Below, in pieces: positions 35,619 to 44,033 of a stretch of 64,000 bases of DNA (positions within the stretch are counted from its first letter, which is position 1; every line of letters begins with the position of its first letter). This stretch comes from Aurantibacter_A sp039941195 (lineage in GTDB: Bacteria; Bacteroidota; Bacteroidia; Flavobacteriales; Flavobacteriaceae), in assembly GCF_039941195.1 (NCBI RefSeq), contig NZ_JBDVFA010000027.1, forward strand, positions 24,822 through 88,821, read 5' to 3'. The notes below the pieces were generated by a model, which saw only the letters and a program-made list of their open reading frames with translations, was not told the DNA's origin and did no database searches. The position numbers and the translations under genes are program-made.

Positions 35619-36101
35619 ATGCAAAAACGAAAATTGGAATTTAACTATACTATGTTTAATGCTTTTGAGGAGCTCTCCTCTGAGCAACAGAAACTAATGC
35701 AAAGCGCTATTTCTGCCAGAGAAAATGCCTATGCTCCCTATTCCAAATTTCAAGTTGGGGCGGCTGTACTTCTGAATAACGATGAAATTGTAATTGGTAG
35801 TAATCAAGAAAATGCATCCTATCCTGCTGGTGTTTGTGCCGAACGTGTTGCAATGCTTTACGCTGGAGCGAAATATCCTGGTATTAAAATAAATGCAATT
35901 GCTATTACAGCTTCTTCAAATAATCATAAAGTTGATACTCCTGTAACTTCATGTGGTATTTGTAGACAATCTATGGCTGAATATGAACAAAAACAGAAAG
36001 CACCAATTGAGATTTTAATGATGGGTGAGATTGGACAAGTTATTCATTGTGATTCTGTACTTGATTTAATTCCGTTTGCTTTCGATAGTTCTTTTTTATA
36101 G
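35619..36101 (+). CDS. cdd: Cytidine deaminase
   Basis: The 160-residue enzyme deaminates cytidine/deoxycytidine to uridine/deoxyuridine in pyrimidine salvage. The substrate loop APYSKFQVGAAVL (residues 39-51), the catalytic CAERVAML motif (Cys and Glu, about 74-81) and the second zinc pair TSCGICRQ (about 110-117) are all present. The size suits the homotetrameric class with three Cys zinc ligands. The first ATG at 35619 is used; a second at 35652 (MFNAFEEL) would still keep the fold. Position between porV and pdhA is conserved in flavobacteria. Confidence 0.93.
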   Translation: MQKRKLEFNYTMFNAFEELSSEQQKLMQSAISARENAYAPYSKFQVGAAVLLNNDEIVIGSNQENASYPAGVCAERVAMLYAGAKYPGIKINAIAITASSNNHKVDTPVTSCGICRQSMAEYEQKQKAPIEILMMGEIGQVIHCDSVLDLIPFAFDSSFL

Positions 36102-36165
36102 AAGTCCTGGTGAATTATCTCACTAATTCATTTTTAAAGCCTGTTTTTTTCTAAAAATTAATATG

Positions 36166-36173
36166 TATTTTTG
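36166..36173 (+). promoter_or_regulatory. Candidate promoter (-7 box) of pdhA-pdhC
   Basis: TATTTTTG matches TAnnTTTG, 64 nt before the pdhA ATG, with a T-rich stretch (CTGTTTTTTT) at about the -33 position. It is the only good match in the 136-bp gap after cdd. Confidence 0.5.
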
Positions 36174-36237
36174 TCTCCCATCCAACTTGTATGGTATGGT
36201 AGACTAGCATTTATAAATTTGGAATAAATAGGTGTAA

Positions 36238-37233
36238 ATGGATAAAATTACAAAGGAAACATACCTTAAATGGTATGAAGATATGTTGTTCTGGAGAAAG
36301 TTCGAGGACAAACTTGCAGCAGTATACATTCAACAAAAAGTTCGAGGGTTCTTGCATTTGTATAATGGACAAGAAGCTGTATTGGCTGGTTCACTTCATG
36401 CAATGGATTTAACAAAAGATCGAATGATTACTGCATATAGAAATCACGTACAACCAATTGGTATGGGCGTGGATCCTAAACGTGTGATGGCTGAGCTTTA
36501 CGGTAAAGTAACAGGTACATCACAAGGTATGGGAGGTTCTATGCATATATTCTCTAAAGAACACCGGTTCCATGGAGGACATGGAATAGTAGGTGGACAA
36601 ATTCCTTTGGGTGCTGGTATGGCTTTCGGTGATAAATATTTCAAACGTGATAATGTTACACTTTGTTATATGGGTGATGGAGCTGTAAGACAAGGGTCTT
36701 TACATGAAACTTTTAACTTGGCTATGCTGTGGCAATTACCAGTTGTTTTTATATGTGAAAATAATGGTTATGCTATGGGTACTTCAGTAGCAAGAACATC
36801 ACATTCAACAGAAATATGGAAGTTAGGATTAGGGTATGAAATGCCTTGTGGTCCTGTAGATGGTATGGATCCAGTAGCTGTAGCTCAAGAAGTTAGTAAG
36901 GCTGTTGAAAGAGCTCGTAGCGGCGGTGGACCAACTTTCTTAGAAATGAAGACTTATCGTTACCGTGGTCATTCTATGTCTGATGCTCAGCATTATAGAA
37001 CTAAAGATGAAGTTGAAGAGTATAAAAAAATAGATCCAATTTCACAGGTGTTAGAAGTAATCAATACAGAAGGTTACGCTACCGAAGAAGAAATTAAAGG
37101 AATAGATAAGCGTGTGAAAGATTTGGTTAAAGAATGTGAAAAATTCGCAGAAGAATCTGAATATCCACCTATAAATCAATTGTACGATATGGTTTATGAG
37201 CAAGATGATTTTCCATTTGTACAACATAAATAA
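36238..37233 (+). CDS. pdhA: Pyruvate dehydrogenase E1 component, alpha subunit
   Basis: The 331-residue subunit binds thiamine diphosphate through GDGAVRQGSLHETFNLAM ... ICENNGYAMGTS (about residues 142-180, the GDG to NN motif). It also has the phosphorylation-loop-like YRYRGHSMSDAQHYR segment (about 240-254). It decarboxylates pyruvate and reductively acetylates the lipoyl arms of E2, encoded 6 bp downstream. The E1 beta subunit is not adjacent, as is common in flavobacteria where pdhB lies elsewhere. Confidence 0.95.
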   Translation: MDKITKETYLKWYEDMLFWRKFEDKLAAVYIQQKVRGFLHLYNGQEAVLAGSLHAMDLTKDRMITAYRNHVQPIGMGVDPKRVMAELYGKVTGTSQGMGGSMHIFSKEHRFHGGHGIVGGQIPLGAGMAFGDKYFKRDNVTLCYMGDGAVRQGSLHETFNLAMLWQLPVVFICENNGYAMGTSVARTSHSTEIWKLGLGYEMPCGPVDGMDPVAVAQEVSKAVERARSGGGPTFLEMKTYRYRGHSMSDAQHYRTKDEVEEYKKIDPISQVLEVINTEGYATEEEIKGIDKRVKDLVKECEKFAEESEYPPINQLYDMVYEQDDFPFVQHK

Positions 37234-37239
37234 AATAGA

Positions 37240-38874
37240 ATGGCAGTAGTAATAAATATGCCCCGGCTTAGCGATACCATGGAAGAAGGTACGGTTGCCA
37301 AATGGTTGAAAAAAGTAGGTGATAAAATTGAAGAAGGTGATATTCTTGCCGAAATAGAAACTGATAAAGCTACCATGGAGTTTGAGTCTTTTAATGAAGG
37401 AACACTCTTGCATATTGGTATTGAAGAAGGTGATGGTGCTCCTGTAGATACTCTTTTAGCAATTATTGGTGATGAAGGTGAAGATATTTCTGGCCTTTTA
37501 AATGGTTCAGCAGAAAGTGAAGCAACGGAAGAAGCTGAAGCTCCTAAAGCTGAAGAACCTACACCTGCGGCTACATCAAGCGAAGTTACTGAAATACCTG
37601 AAGGTGTTGAAATTATAAAGATGCCTCGTTTGAGTGATACTATGGAAGAAGGTACTGTTGCTTCCTGGTTGAAAAAAGTTGGTGATGAAGTTGAGGAAGG
37701 CGATATTCTTGCTGAAATTGAAACTGATAAAGCTACTATGGAATTTGAATCATTCTATAATGGTACGCTTTTACATATAGGCATACAAGAAGGCGAATCT
37801 GCACCTGTTGATGATGTTCTAGCGGTTATTGGACCAAAAGGTACTGATGTTGAAGCAGTTTTAAGTTCTGGAGGTGCTCCTGCACAAAGTGATTCTTCTG
37901 AAACAAAAACTGAAACTGCAACCGAAGAGACTTCAAGTTCAACTGAAGCACAAGCGGTTGCAACTAATGACGGAAAGCGAATTTTTGCTTCACCATTGGC
38001 GAAAAAGATTGCTGCTGATAAGGGAATTGATTTAAGTACTGTTAGTGGTAGTGGCGACAATGGCCGTATTGTTAAAAAAGATGTTGAAAATTATAAACCT
38101 TCACAAAAAAGTACTGCTCCTGCTGCAGCATCTGCAGATGTTTCAGCTTCTAGTGCTGTAGCTGCAACTCCTGTGAACTTACCTGTTGGTCAGGAAAGTA
38201 CGGAAGAAGTGAAGAATTCGCAAATGCGTAAAACTATTGCGAAACGTTTAAGTGAATCTAAATTTACTGCTCCGCATTACTATTTAACTATCGAAGTTGA
38301 TATGGATAATGCATGGGCTTCTCGTGTACAAATAAACGATTTGCCAGATATTAAAGTGTCATTTAATGATATGGTGGTAAAAGCTTGTGCTATGGCTTTA
38401 AAAAAGCACCCGCAAGTAAATACAACTTGGAATGGTGATACAACAAAATACAATCACCATGTAAATGTAGGTGTGGCCGTAGCTGTTGATGATGGCTTGG
38501 TTGTTCCTGTACTTAAGTTTACCGATCAAATGACACTTACGCAAATAGGTGCGGCAGTTAAGGATTTGGCTGGAAGAGCACGAGTTAAAAAATTAACTCC
38601 TGCTGAAATGGATGGAAGTACTTTTACAGTTTCGAATTTAGGAATGTTTGGTATTGTTGAATTTACTTCTATTATCAACCAACCTAATTCTGCTATATTA
38701 TCTGTTGGTGCTATTGTTGAAAAACCTGTAGTTCGTAAAGGTGAAATAGTTGTTGGTAAAACAATGAAAGTTACATTGGCATGTGATCACAGAACTGTTG
38801 ATGGAGCAACTGGATCACAATTCTTGTTGACGTTAAAAGCGTTCTTGGAAAATCCAGTTACTATGTTGGCGTAA
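37240..38874 (+). CDS. pdhC: Pyruvate dehydrogenase E2, dihydrolipoamide acetyltransferase
   Basis: The 544-residue protein has two N-terminal lipoyl domains with the attachment lysines in ETDKATMEFES (Lys43 and Lys164), each starting MPRLSDTMEEGTVA. An Ala/Pro/Glu-rich linker leads to the peripheral-subunit-binding domain (FASPLAKKIAADKGIDLS, about 248-265) and then the catalytic acyltransferase core with DHRTVDG (about 516-522). It transfers acetyl groups to CoA to make acetyl-CoA. The two lipoyl domains are nearly identical in sequence, suggesting recent or homogenised duplication. It is co-transcribed with pdhA. Confidence 0.95.
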   Translation: MAVVINMPRLSDTMEEGTVAKWLKKVGDKIEEGDILAEIETDKATMEFESFNEGTLLHIGIEEGDGAPVDTLLAIIGDEGEDISGLLNGSAESEATEEAEAPKAEEPTPAATSSEVTEIPEGVEIIKMPRLSDTMEEGTVASWLKKVGDEVEEGDILAEIETDKATMEFESFYNGTLLHIGIQEGESAPVDDVLAVIGPKGTDVEAVLSSGGAPAQSDSSETKTETATEETSSSTEAQAVATNDGKRIFASPLAKKIAADKGIDLSTVSGSGDNGRIVKKDVENYKPSQKSTAPAAASADVSASSAVAATPVNLPVGQESTEEVKNSQMRKTIAKRLSESKFTAPHYYLTIEVDMDNAWASRVQINDLPDIKVSFNDMVVKACAMALKKHPQVNTTWNGDTTKYNHHVNVGVAVAVDDGLVVPVLKFTDQMTLTQIGAAVKDLAGRARVKKLTPAEMDGSTFTVSNLGMFGIVEFTSIINQPNSAILSVGAIVEKPVVRKGEIVVGKTMKVTLACDHRTVDGATGSQFLLTLKAFLENPVTMLA

Positions 38875-38914
38875 TCAATATGCCAATACATTTTTAATTT
38901 AGTAGAGCAATACC

Positions 38915-39976
38915 ATGATGAAAAGATTATTCGTAGTATGCATTGCGATAATTATTTCAGCATGTGGTGCCACCAAATTAAAGCAAACAGATTCTACTAC
39001 TATTCAATCATCTTCAGATGCATTGGAATTAAGTGTTACTGAAAACGATGCTAAAAAGTTAATCGATAAAAGTGCACAATCTCAAAATACATTAATAACT
39101 AATCTTTCAACATTCTCTAATCCAGAGAATGTTGAAAAGATTATTTCTTTTTTAGCATCCGATGATTTAAAAGGTCGTGAAGCTGGCACGGAAGGTATTG
39201 CTAAAGCAGCCAATCTTATTGAATATACCTTTAAGGAAAATGGGATAGCTCCTTATTTTGATAGTTATCGCGATACTATTTCAAATTTTGTTGGAACAGC
39301 ATATAATGTTGTTGGTTATTTGGAAGGAAATGACGCCAAATTAAAGAAGGAATTTGTTGTCATTGGTGCACACTATGATCATATAGGTACTGCTACTCTC
39401 GTTGGTACAGATTCCATTGCTAATGGAGCCAACGATAATGCTTCGGGGACAGCTACGGTTTTAGAACTTGCGCGTTATTTTGGTGCCAATAAACAGAATA
39501 AAAGAAGTATAATCTTTGCACTTTTTACTGCTGAGGAAAAGGGGTTATTAGGGTCTAAACATTTGGCTGAAAAACTGAAAGCTGAAAATATTGATTTGTA
39601 TACTATGCTTAATTTTGAAATGGTTGGTGTGCCACTGCAAAATAAAGATTACTTTATGTTTTTAACGGGTTTTCACGAGTCTAATATGGCAGAAATAGCG
39701 AATACATATGCCAAAGAAAAATTGGTAGGTTATTTGCCTTCTGCAGCTCAAATGAATTTGTTTAAGCGTTCTGATAATTACCCATTTCATTTAGCGTTTA
39801 ATGTACCTTCACATACTTTTTGCACTTTTGATTTTACAAATTTTGAGCATTATCATAAAGTTGGAGATGAAACGGAAATCATAAATTTTATTCATATGGC
39901 GGAAGTTGTTAATCGCTCCATTACTGCGGTAGCAGGAATTGTAAATGCGCCAATTAAAGAAATTAATTACAACTAA
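38915..39976 (+). CDS. M28-family metallopeptidase lipoprotein
   Basis: The 353-residue protein has a lipoprotein signal (MMKRLFVVCIAIIISAC, lipobox Cys17) and an M28 di-zinc aminopeptidase domain: GAHYDHIG (about 146-153), NGANDNASGTATVLELAR (bridging Asp), FTAEEKGLLGS (catalytic Glu and ligand Glu, about 204-214) and FTNFEHYHKVGDE near the C terminus supplying the last histidine. It would trim peptides in the periplasm or at the outer membrane. It ends overlapping the next gene by one base and follows pdhC by 40 bp. Confidence 0.9.
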   Translation: MMKRLFVVCIAIIISACGATKLKQTDSTTIQSSSDALELSVTENDAKKLIDKSAQSQNTLITNLSTFSNPENVEKIISFLASDDLKGREAGTEGIAKAANLIEYTFKENGIAPYFDSYRDTISNFVGTAYNVVGYLEGNDAKLKKEFVVIGAHYDHIGTATLVGTDSIANGANDNASGTATVLELARYFGANKQNKRSIIFALFTAEEKGLLGSKHLAEKLKAENIDLYTMLNFEMVGVPLQNKDYFMFLTGFHESNMAEIANTYAKEKLVGYLPSAAQMNLFKRSDNYPFHLAFNVPSHTFCTFDFTNFEHYHKVGDETEIINFIHMAEVVNRSITAVAGIVNAPIKEINYN

Positions 39977-40656
39977 TGGCGAACATTATAATTACTGGAA
40001 CGAGCAGAGGTATTGGCTTTGAGTTGGCTCGTCTTTTTGCAGACGATGGTCATCAAGTATTAGCTTTGTCTAGAAACGTAACTGCTATAGAAAGTTTAAA
40101 GCACAAGAACATAAATTCTTTCCCTTTTGATTTATCGAATACAGCGGATTTAAAAAAATTGGAAGACTTTCTTAATTCTGAATGGTCTGTAATAGATGTA
40201 CTAATTAATAATGCAGGGCGATTACTAAACAAGCCATTTTTAGAATTAACTTCACAAGAATTTGAAGATGTCTACAAAGTAAATGTTTATGGTGTTGCCG
40301 ATGTAACAAGATTGGCTATTCCTAAAATGTCTAAAGAAGGACATGTAGTGACTATTAGTTCAATGGGTGGAGTACAGGGTAGTATGAAATTCCCTGGACT
40401 ATCGGCGTATAGCTCTAGTAAGGCTGCAGTAATTACCTTGACTGAATTATGGGCGGAAGAATTTAAAGAAACTGGACCATCTTTTAATGTGTTAGCCTTA
40501 GGGGCTGTTCAGACCGAAATGCTAGAAGAAGCTTTTCCAGGTTATCAAGCGCCAACTACTGCTCTGGAAATGGCAACTTATATTAAAGATTTTGCATTAA
40601 CTGGTAACAAGCTCTACAATGGTAAATTACTGCAAGTAAGTAACAGCACTCCATAG
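39976..40656 (+). CDS. Short-chain dehydrogenase/reductase
   Basis: The 226-residue classical SDR has the cofactor motif TGTSRGIGFELA (residues 7-18), NNAG (about 78-81), the catalytic Ser in VTISSMGG and YSSSKAAV (Tyr and Lys, about 140-147). The substrate is unknown. Its ATG overlaps the M28 peptidase stop (TAATG), so the two are translationally coupled, although no functional link is obvious. No signal peptide is visible, so it is cytoplasmic. A weak inverted repeat at 40691-40707 lies between it and the convergent DUF2892 gene. Confidence 0.88.
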   Translation: MANIIITGTSRGIGFELARLFADDGHQVLALSRNVTAIESLKHKNINSFPFDLSNTADLKKLEDFLNSEWSVIDVLINNAGRLLNKPFLELTSQEFEDVYKVNVYGVADVTRLAIPKMSKEGHVVTISSMGGVQGSMKFPGLSAYSSSKAAVITLTELWAEEFKETGPSFNVLALGAVQTEMLEEAFPGYQAPTTALEMATYIKDFALTGNKLYNGKLLQVSNSTP

Positions 40657-40738
40657 ATTACCAAAAATTGATGGTTTCAAGGGAACATAACCAAAATATA
40701 ATTTTGGGAATTGAAATGCTGTGTCCTTAACTTTTAAA

Positions 40739-40954
40739 TTACTTTTTGCTTTCTATTGGGCATGTATTTAGCCCGAAAATTGTATATAAAGGGCAGAAAC
40801 TTATTACACTAGTAAAGATGAAGATTACTGATGCTAATAATAAGACAAGGCCTAATGTTCCAGTAATTATATTAGTGAAATAGAGTACTCCTATTATTGC
40901 GGCTAGAATTATTCTAACTATTCTATCTGTTTTACCCATGTTTTTTTTCATCAT
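40739..40954 (-). CDS. DUF2892 (YgaP-like) small membrane protein
   Basis: The 71-residue protein starts MMKKNMGKTDRIVRI and has two hydrophobic segments (about residues 13-30 and 33-52) followed by SFCPLYTIFGLNTC. This is the DUF2892/YgaP membrane family, often found with rhodanese or Crp/Fnr genes. The frame is open upstream to 41020, but that part overlaps a separate 32-residue frame, so the ATG at 40954 is chosen. The broken Crp/Fnr gene just upstream may have been its regulator. Confidence 0.78.
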   Translation of the reverse strand: MMKKNMGKTDRIVRIILAAIIGVLYFTNIITGTLGLVLLLASVIFIFTSVISFCPLYTIFGLNTCPIESKK

Positions 40955-40967
40955 GTTTAAATTTAAA

Positions 40968-41066
40968 TTAAGAATTGATTTTTTCAATGATAAAAACAAT
41001 GCCATAAAGCATACCAACACATAGTATACAAACTGCCAGAAGTTTTAGAATTTTAATTTTCATCAT
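40968..41066 (-). CDS. Tiny membrane peptide, 32 residues
   Basis: An ATG frame from 41066 encodes MMKIKILKLLAVCILCVGML followed by YGIVFIIEKINS: one hydrophobic span with basic residues at the start. It ends 13 bp before the DUF2892 start, suggesting one transcript. Single-span peptides of this size are hard to tell from chance; the spacing and the composition make it plausible. Confidence 0.35.
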   Translation of the reverse strand: MMKIKILKLLAVCILCVGMLYGIVFIIEKINS

Positions 41067-41120
41067 CGATGTTTATGATGCCAATTTCAGTATAAGTAAT
41101 TTCCTGTGCAGTGACCTAGG

Positions 41121-41747
41121 TCACATATCGTCTAATAGTACAATTCCATCATTATTTTGTATAAGTGCTCCTCCCTGTTCCAGTTTTTTAATAACTCTAC
41201 TAATTACTTCTCTTGCCGTGCCTAAATCATTAGCAATTTGGCCATGGGTGAGCTTCAGCGTAGAATTATTGGTTAAAATGGACTTTTGTTTTAAATAATC
41301 TAGAAGTCGCTTATCCATTTTATCAATTAATATATGTTGAATAGTGTCTAGAAGCTCAGAGTACCTTAGATCATATTGGGCATAGAATAATTAATTTAAA
41401 TCGGGAAATTCTTTAGGCCAATTCGGTAGTTTATTAGTTGGTATTAATAGTATTTTTGAATCTTCTTCCGTAGAGGCACATACCTTACTTGGCATATTCT
41501 TAAGTGCTGCTGAAAAAGACATTACACAGCTCTGTTTCGGTTCTAGATAGTACAGTAATAATTCTTTTTCTTTAAATTTTGAAAATACTTTAACCAAACC
41601 ATTTATTACTATGGGTAGCACTTTCACATATTGTTCTTCTTTTAGTATTTGCGTGTTTTTTGGAAAGTCTTGTATGGAAGAATGTTTAAGAATTTCATCG
41701 ATTAATTCCTTGCTAAAAAAAGAAAGTTGTTCTCTAATTGTTTCCAT
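41121..41747 (-). pseudogene. Crp/Fnr-family regulator interrupted by an in-frame stop
   Basis: The frame from ATG 41747 encodes a cyclic-nucleotide-binding-type beta-roll (residues 1-118: LKEEQYVKVLPIVINGLVKVFS, YYLEPKQSCVMSFSAAL) and then meets TAA at 41391-41393. Beyond that stop the same frame continues without shift through QYDLRYSELLDTIQH (dimer helix) into a complete Crp-type helix-turn-helix (KLTHGQIANDLGTAREVISRVIKKL) and a normal end at 41121. Joined, the 208 residues are a full-length regulator. One base change explains the break. The C-terminal half could restart at ATG 41318, but would lack the sensor. Confidence 0.85.
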
Positions 41748-41858
41748 ACAATAGAATTTTAAATAAGAATGTAATATGCTTAATTTTCAGCTAAATAATG
41801 GAAAATAAGACGATAGATGTTAATATTTCCTGTAATTAATTACCAATCATATGAAGAG

Positions 41859-42494
41859 CTAGTTGCTGTTAGCTTCTGAATTGAGGGTAGGGGTTGGGTC
41901 ATTTTCTTTTATACGTTGTCTACAAAACCTTTCTATTTTTAATAAATTTTCTACCCCAGAAATATGCAATATTTCAGGAATAAATTTATCGGGGCCATTC
42001 TTTTTTGATCTCATTTTACCTCTACGCATTTCTAATGAAATGTTTTTTTTGTTTATGTTTAATTCTGTATTCCCTGTAAATTGCTCCCAGTCAAAATATT
42101 TAATAGTCCCATTACGATAGTTTATTAAACGTGTTTCCGTTCCTACAAAAAAACCTCCTTTTTTAGTAAGCATAATTATTCCCCAAACAAGCATTCCTAA
42201 GCCAATTGCCATAAAAAGCAATAATAACAATGAAGGTACAATCATTGGTTCTAAGTTGTCTAAACTAGCTGTAGTAGGAATATCATTGGACTCAAAGTGA
42301 ACTTCTTCTCCTTTAAATAATGGACTAAAAAATGCATAAGCACCAATTGATGGTAATGCCAACCAAAAAAGTGCAAATAGAATTATGCCATAAGAGAGTG
42401 CTTTAGGTTGATTTCTTTTTGCATAAACCGCAAAGTCTAATTCCTCATTCCCTATAATAGTTTGTAAATCTTTTGGAAGTTGCGATTTATTCAT
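41859..42494 (-). CDS. Hypothetical membrane protein, two spans
   Basis: The 211-residue protein has a cytoplasmic start, a membrane span at about residues 34-55, a loop, a second span at about 86-108 (PSLLLLLFMAIGLGMLVWGI) and a C-terminal part that looks like a small PH-like beta domain (GTETRLINYRNGTIKYFDWEQF). I do not recognise the family. It stands alone, 75 bp downstream of DUF3037 on the same strand. The PH-like tail resembles that of other bacterial membrane PH-domain proteins, but that is only a resemblance. Confidence 0.65.
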   Translation of the reverse strand: MNKSQLPKDLQTIIGNEELDFAVYAKRNQPKALSYGIILFALFWLALPSIGAYAFFSPLFKGEEVHFESNDIPTTASLDNLEPMIVPSLLLLLFMAIGLGMLVWGIIMLTKKGGFFVGTETRLINYRNGTIKYFDWEQFTGNTELNINKKNISLEMRRGKMRSKKNGPDKFIPEILHISGVENLLKIERFCRQRIKENDPTPTLNSEANSN

Positions 42495-42569
42495 AGGGTT
42501 AATTCTATTGTGTTATTGAAAAACATGTCGTATTAAAACGAAGTCAAACTTTCTTTTAGTATTGAAAAC

Positions 42570-42953
42570 TTACATGACGCAACGATTAAATATTTCGTTT
42601 AGCTCTTTTTCTGGGTCATTAGTTAAACCAGGATGGGTTTGAGAGCTTTGTATTATAGTACTTCTACAGGCCGTAAGCCATCGATATCTGTCTGGTAATT
42701 CTAATTTACCTATTGGACCACCAGAAGGATTTCCATCACAAATTAATTTCCAAGCATTTAAATACTCATTTAATAATTCTAATTCAATATCAGGGGAAAA
42801 GGCCTTTAACTTAGTTGGATTAATATGGAATTTAATATCTAGAAATTTTTTGCGTTTGGAAAAAAGAATTACGCCAACATTAAAAAATTCTTCGCGTTCT
42901 ACTTTGGGGACAACCCTAATTATTGCATATTCAAACGTGTGTTTATCTTGCAT
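42570..42953 (-). CDS. DUF3037 protein
   Basis: The 127-residue protein matches the DUF3037 pattern: FEYAIIRVVPKVEREEFFNVGVILFS near the start, SPDIELELLNEYLNAW in the middle, RYRWLTACRSTIIQSS and a C-terminal DPEKELNEIFNRCV. The function is unknown. The start overlaps the 3' end of the HipA-like kinase gene by 11 bp, so the two are co-translated; this pairing recurs in many bacteria and implies a shared role. Confidence 0.85.
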   Translation of the reverse strand: MQDKHTFEYAIIRVVPKVEREEFFNVGVILFSKRKKFLDIKFHINPTKLKAFSPDIELELLNEYLNAWKLICDGNPSGGPIGKLELPDRYRWLTACRSTIIQSSQTHPGLTNDPEKELNEIFNRCVM

Positions 42954-43722
42954 CTTCTGCTTCTTTAACTAGTAACGTTATCATATCGAATTTGGCATTA
43001 ATAAATGCTATGTACGCCTCCCTTATTTCAGTTGTGCTTAAATCATCGGCTTCATCAATTAGCCAATCTTCAGGAATGTTCGCTATTATTTCAACTATCT
43101 TATCCGTAGTTATTAATTGTTGTATTTCTGATGCAGCTTCTTCTAATTTACTCGCTTGAGGTAATAGTACATGATCTTTTATAAAAGGAAAAGTTCTGTT
43201 AAGATGGTTTTTCCATTCTTTCCAATTGTGATGAAAATAAAAACTTGCCCCGTTATCGATAACCCATAATTCGTTATTCCATTGTAGCAAGTTTGTGTTT
43301 TTGGCGGTACGATCTATATTACTGATAAGACTATCTAAAACTACTATTTTAGAAGCGGTAATAGCATCAACCTTCGATACTAAAGGGTCAAAAGTTATGG
43401 ATCCCGATAAATAATGTAAGCCAAGATTTAATCCAACACTAAATTTCAATAAATCTTGAATCTCCTCATCTGGCTCCGTTTTACTGAAAGAATCATCAAG
43501 GTTCATAAAAACTAGTTCCGGTACTTTTAAACCCATTGCTCGAGCAAGTTCACCGCCAATAAATTCAGCTATTAAAGCTTTTTTACCTTGCCCAGCTCCT
43601 CTAAATTTTAAAACATATAAAAATCCATCATCAGCTTTTACTATAGCCGGGAGCGAACCTCCTTCTCTAAGCGGACTTATATATTGTACTACTGATACAG
43701 TGCGAATTTCAATTTTATTCAT
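42943..43722 (-). CDS. HipA-like kinase domain protein
   Basis: The 259-residue protein has the HipA-type kinase core of the stand-alone HipA_2 type: an ATP-lysine candidate in LYVLKF (Lys39), AEFIGGELARAMGLKVPEL (52-70), the catalytic-loop block NIDRTAKNTNLL (135-146, with Asp137 and Asn142) and the metal-binding VIDNGASF (154-161). HipA toxins phosphorylate aminoacyl-tRNA synthetases, but here the HipA N-terminal domain is missing and no HipB repressor is adjacent. Instead DUF3037 overlaps its end. The gap upstream to the TetR gene is 311 bp. Confidence 0.82.
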   Translation of the reverse strand: MNKIEIRTVSVVQYISPLREGGSLPAIVKADDGFLYVLKFRGAGQGKKALIAEFIGGELARAMGLKVPELVFMNLDDSFSKTEPDEEIQDLLKFSVGLNLGLHYLSGSITFDPLVSKVDAITASKIVVLDSLISNIDRTAKNTNLLQWNNELWVIDNGASFYFHHNWKEWKNHLNRTFPFIKDHVLLPQASKLEEAASEIQQLITTDKIVEIIANIPEDWLIDEADDLSTTEIREAYIAFINAKFDMITLLVKEAEDAR

Positions 43723-43992
43723 AAAGACTATGGATAGAAACTTATTACTCGTATTTCTGTGTATAAAAGTAAATCTATTTTGTGAGATAGTTTTAAAGGT
43801 TTTAAATCAGGTAAAATGCAGTAAAAGCTTGTTTTTTTTTTCGTTTAAAAATTGAATTATTAAAAGTGATCCTAACCTAAAATTGTTGAAAACATGAGCT
43901 AAAATTATTAAGAATCTATAATTTTAAAATAACATTTTAACTTAATTAGTATATTTTTACCCCTGTAAATCAAATGATTGTAAAATTATCAT

Positions 43993-44006
43993 ACAGACAG
44001 GTCTGT
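43993..44006 (+). promoter_or_regulatory. Palindromic operator upstream of the TetR regulator
   Basis: ACAGAC-AG-GTCTGT is a perfect inverted repeat (arms 43993-43998 and 44001-44006) 27 bp before the TetR ATG. The core resembles known TetR/AcrR-family boxes such as TAGACnnGTCTA. Autorepression is the likely role. The rest of the 311-bp gap shows no gene. Confidence 0.65.
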
Positions 44007-44033
44007 TGTTTATAGTTGTGTTATCTTATTAAT

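Noticed and set aside
40691..40707. Inverted repeat CCAAAAT-ATA-ATTTTGG as a terminator
   Set aside because: AT-rich, no T run on either strand; too weak to call.
42570..43722. Classical hipBA toxin-antitoxin module
   Set aside because: No HipB-type helix-turn-helix gene and the HipA N-terminal domain is missing.
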